8,530 bases of DNA from CAMEON01 sp045602325. Its GTDB lineage: Bacteria > Bacillota > Clostridia > Oscillospirales > CAG-272. Location: the NCBI GenBank assembly GCA_045602325.1, contig JAZSBH010000008.1, forward strand, positions 1-8,530, written 5' to 3'. A model generated the notes under the pieces. It saw only the letters and a list, made by a program, of their open reading frames with translations, searched no databases and was not told where the DNA came from. Positions 6,796 through 8,530 of the stretch are shown here, one piece after another; within the stretch, counting starts at the first letter, position 1, and each line of letters begins with the position of its first letter. A program made the translations under genes and the position numbers.

Positions 6796-6801
6796 CATAA
6801 T

Positions 6802-6830
6802 ATTATACACATATCCGCGTCATTTGTCAA
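6802..6830 (-). promoter_or_regulatory. Consensus sigma-A promoter of the polysaccharide regulator operon
   Basis: On the minus strand TTGACA (6825-6830) and TATAAT (6802-6807) are both perfect and separated by exactly 17 nt. It lies between the tsf terminator and the BY-kinase start and would transcribe the kinase, the phosphatase and probably the sugar kinase. A near-palindrome CAAC-ATT-GTTG at 6873-6883, upstream of the -35 box, is too short to call an operator. Confidence 0.9.
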
Positions 6831-6885
6831 GTGGTTTGCAGGAATGTTCACACAAACGCTATAACAGAGCCACAACATTGTTGAC

Positions 6886-6915
6886 AAAAAGACGCCCCGC
6901 CGCAGCGGAGCGCCT
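6886..6915 (-). terminator. Intrinsic terminator of the rpsB-tsf operon
   Basis: On the minus strand AGGCGCTCCGC (6915-6905), a TGCG loop, and GCGGGGCGTCT (6900-6890) form an 11-bp GC-rich stem with two G-U pairs. A run of four further T residues follows (6889-6886). It begins about 20 nt after the tsf stop codon. This separates the translation operon from the polysaccharide genes. Confidence 0.9.
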
Positions 6916-6936
6916 TTCGGTTTATGGGAACAGGAA

Positions 6937-7866
6937 TTACTTGTTGCCGCCTGCGAGCTTCTCGATCTCGGCAGCGAAGTCCTCTTCTCTCTTCTGGATA
7001 CCCTCGCCCTTCTCGAAACGGCAGAAGGAAGCGATGGCGATGTTACCGCCCAGCTCCTTGGCGGTCTTGGCGACGTACTGACCGACGGTCATGTCGTCTT
7101 CCTTAACGTAAGCCATATCCACCAGGCAGTTCGCCTCGTAGAACTTGCCCAGCTTACCCATGATGATGCCGTCCAGAACCTTCTCGGGCTTGCCGGCCAT
7201 CTTGGGATCGTTCGCGAGCTGAGTCTTGATGATGTCCTTCTCGGACTCGATCACGGAAGCGGGAACGTCATTGCGGGTCAGGTAAGGAGTGGGGTATGCA
7301 CCGATCTGCAGAGCGATGTTCTTTGCGAAATCGGCAAAGCCGTCCTTGTCGCCGCAGTCAGTGTCGAACTTAGCGATAACGCCGATAGAGCCGGCACCGT
7401 GGATATAGGTAGCGGTCAGACCCTCAACCAGAGCGAAGCGGCGAATGCTCAGCTTCTCACCGATCTTGAAGATCTGCTCCTTCAGCTTCTCGTCAACGGT
7501 CACGCCCTCATCGATGTACTGAGCAGCCATGAGCTCCTCAACGTTTGCGGGCTTGGCAACCAGGATGGTCTTCAAGAGGTTCTTGACGAACTCCTGGAAG
7601 GACTCGTTCTTAGCCACGAAGTCGGTCTCGGAGTTAACCTCGATCATAGCGGTCAGGTCGCCTTCCTTCATGATAGACACGATACCGTCAGCGGCGATAC
7701 GGTTTGCGATCTTGGATGCAGCCTTCAGCTCACCCTTCTCACGGAGCAGCTTGATAGCGGCCTCAAAGTCGCCCTCAGCCTCAACGAGTGCCTTCTTGCA
7801 CTCCATCATACCGATACCGGTCTGCTTACGCAGCTCGGCAACGTCCTTTGCGGAAATGTTAGCCAT
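6937..7866 (-). CDS. tsf: Elongation factor Ts
   Basis: EF-Ts is the cytoplasmic nucleotide-exchange factor that releases GDP from EF-Tu so that it can bind GTP again. The protein has 309 residues, normal for Clostridia and a little longer than the E. coli protein. Residues 1-55 form the UBA-like N-terminal domain (KDVAELRKQTGIGMMECKKA), followed by the EF-Tu-contacting signature TDFVAKN (81-87). The start at 7866 is supported by GAGG 9 nt upstream. The gene follows rpsB by 51 nt, the usual order. An intrinsic terminator comes directly after it, and pyrH, the common next gene, is not present here. Confidence 0.98.
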   Translation of the reverse strand: MANISAKDVAELRKQTGIGMMECKKALVEAEGDFEAAIKLLREKGELKAASKIANRIAADGIVSIMKEGDLTAMIEVNSETDFVAKNESFQEFVKNLLKTILVAKPANVEELMAAQYIDEGVTVDEKLKEQIFKIGEKLSIRRFALVEGLTATYIHGAGSIGVIAKFDTDCGDKDGFADFAKNIALQIGAYPTPYLTRNDVPASVIESEKDIIKTQLANDPKMAGKPEKVLDGIIMGKLGKFYEANCLVDMAYVKEDDMTVGQYVAKTAKELGGNIAIASFCRFEKGEGIQKREEDFAAEIEKLAGGNK

Positions 7867-7917
7867 TATTTTTTACCTCTTCAGATATATTTTCGGGATG
7901 CGGAAGTGAGCCGTGAA

Positions 7918-8530
7918 TTACTCAGCGGCCTCAACGGTCTTGACGGGAGCCTCTGCGGTCTGCTCGCCCTGACGGCCCTCGATGACGGCGTCAGCCATGA
8001 CGGAGGAGATCAGCTTGATGGCGCGGATCGCGTCGTCGTTACCGGGGATGACGTAGTCGGCGTCATCGGGATCGCAGTTGGTGTCCACGATGGCGATTAC
8101 GGGAATACCCAGCTTCTTGGCCTCGAGAACAGCGATGTGCTCCTTGTGGGGGTCAACGATGAAGATAGCGTCGGGCAGTCTCTCCATGGTCTTGATACCG
8201 CCGTAGGACTTCTCCATGTCGAAGATCTCCTTCTGCAGACCTGCAACCTCCTTCTTGGGGAGCAGATCGAAGGTGCCGTCCTCCTGCATCTTGTTCAGAC
8301 CGTTCAGGCGGTTGATGGAGCGCTTGATGGTCTTGAAGTTGGTCAGCATACCGCCGGGCCAACGGACGTTCACGTAGTACATACCGCAACGCTCGGCCTC
8401 TTCCTTGATGGCCTCGGCTGCCTGCTTCTTGGTACCGACGAACAGAACGGTGCCGCCCTGTGCGGAGAGGTCACGAACAAAGTTGTAGGCCTCCTCGAAC
8501 TTCTTAACGGTCTTCTGCAGGTCGATGATG
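7918..8530 (-). CDS. rpsB: 30S ribosomal protein S2 (5' end outside the window)
   Basis: S2 binds 16S rRNA on the solvent side of the small subunit and is needed for S1 binding and initiation in many bacteria. The visible frame runs from the window edge through IIDLQKTVKKFEEAY, GTVLFVGTKKQA, MYYVNVRWPGGMLTNFKTI and LPDAIFIVDPHKEHIAV, all typical of S2, to an acidic C-terminal tail ending in EAAE. The Met codon at 8382 is internal (MYYVNVRWPGG) and not the start; roughly the first 40 residues are missing to the right. It leads the rpsB-tsf operon; its promoter lies outside the window. Confidence 0.97.
   Translation of the reverse strand, partial: IIDLQKTVKKFEEAYNFVRDLSAQGGTVLFVGTKKQAAEAIKEEAERCGMYYVNVRWPGGMLTNFKTIKRSINRLNGLNKMQEDGTFDLLPKKEVAGLQKEIFDMEKSYGGIKTMERLPDAIFIVDPHKEHIAVLEAKKLGIPVIAIVDTNCDPDDADYVIPGNDDAIRAIKLISSVMADAVIEGRQGEQTAEAPVKTVEAAE

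Noticed and set aside
5409..6800. Long open frame (463 codons) on the plus strand opposite the BY-kinase
   Set aside because: It lies wholly antisense to a well-supported gene and its leader, has no recognisable domains, is rich in His and Gly as mirror frames often are, and would run through the opposing promoter.

Overview
The window looks like a chromosomal segment from a Gram-positive anaerobe of the Clostridia, most likely a gut Oscillospiraceae/Ruminococcaceae-type bacterium. This is inferred from three things: an rpsB-tsf pair with Clostridia-like proteins, a SpoVB-type flippase, and GC-rich palindromic repeats of the kind scattered through genomes of that group. No species can be named from the sequence alone.

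Layout, left to right. Positions 1-183 hold most of a MITE-like inverted-repeat element (copy A, cut by the window edge). A plus-strand polysaccharide/lipid flippase of the MATE-like/SpoVB group follows (260-1918). A complete second copy of the same element (copy B, about 1921-2170) begins just after the flippase stop codon. A UUCG-loop terminator hairpin at 2193-2222 lies where the flippase and the minus-strand genes converge.

All remaining genes are on the minus strand. Read in their own direction they are: rpsB (enters from the right edge, 5' end missing), tsf, a strong intrinsic terminator (6886-6915), a sigma-A promoter with consensus hexamers and spacing (6802-6830), a fused Wzz/BY-kinase (4974-6719), a CpsB/YwqE-type PHP phosphatase (4226-4921), and a BadF/BadG-family sugar kinase (3156-4157). 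The last gene is an unrecognised six-helix membrane protein with its own good promoter (2242-3060).

The functional theme beside the translation genes is surface polysaccharide and amino-sugar handling. The BY-kinase autophosphorylates on a tyrosine tail and controls polymer length or export. The PHP phosphatase should reverse that. The BadF-type kinase may phosphorylate GlcNAc- or MurNAc-like sugars. The flippase may move a lipid-linked precursor. No glycosyltransferase or polymerase is visible, so the kinase/phosphatase pair may act on a biosynthesis cluster elsewhere.

No clearly new system is evident. The points most worth a second look are the structured repeat family bracketing the flippase, the BY-kinase with 16 tail tyrosines and an atypical P-loop, and the unknown membrane protein.
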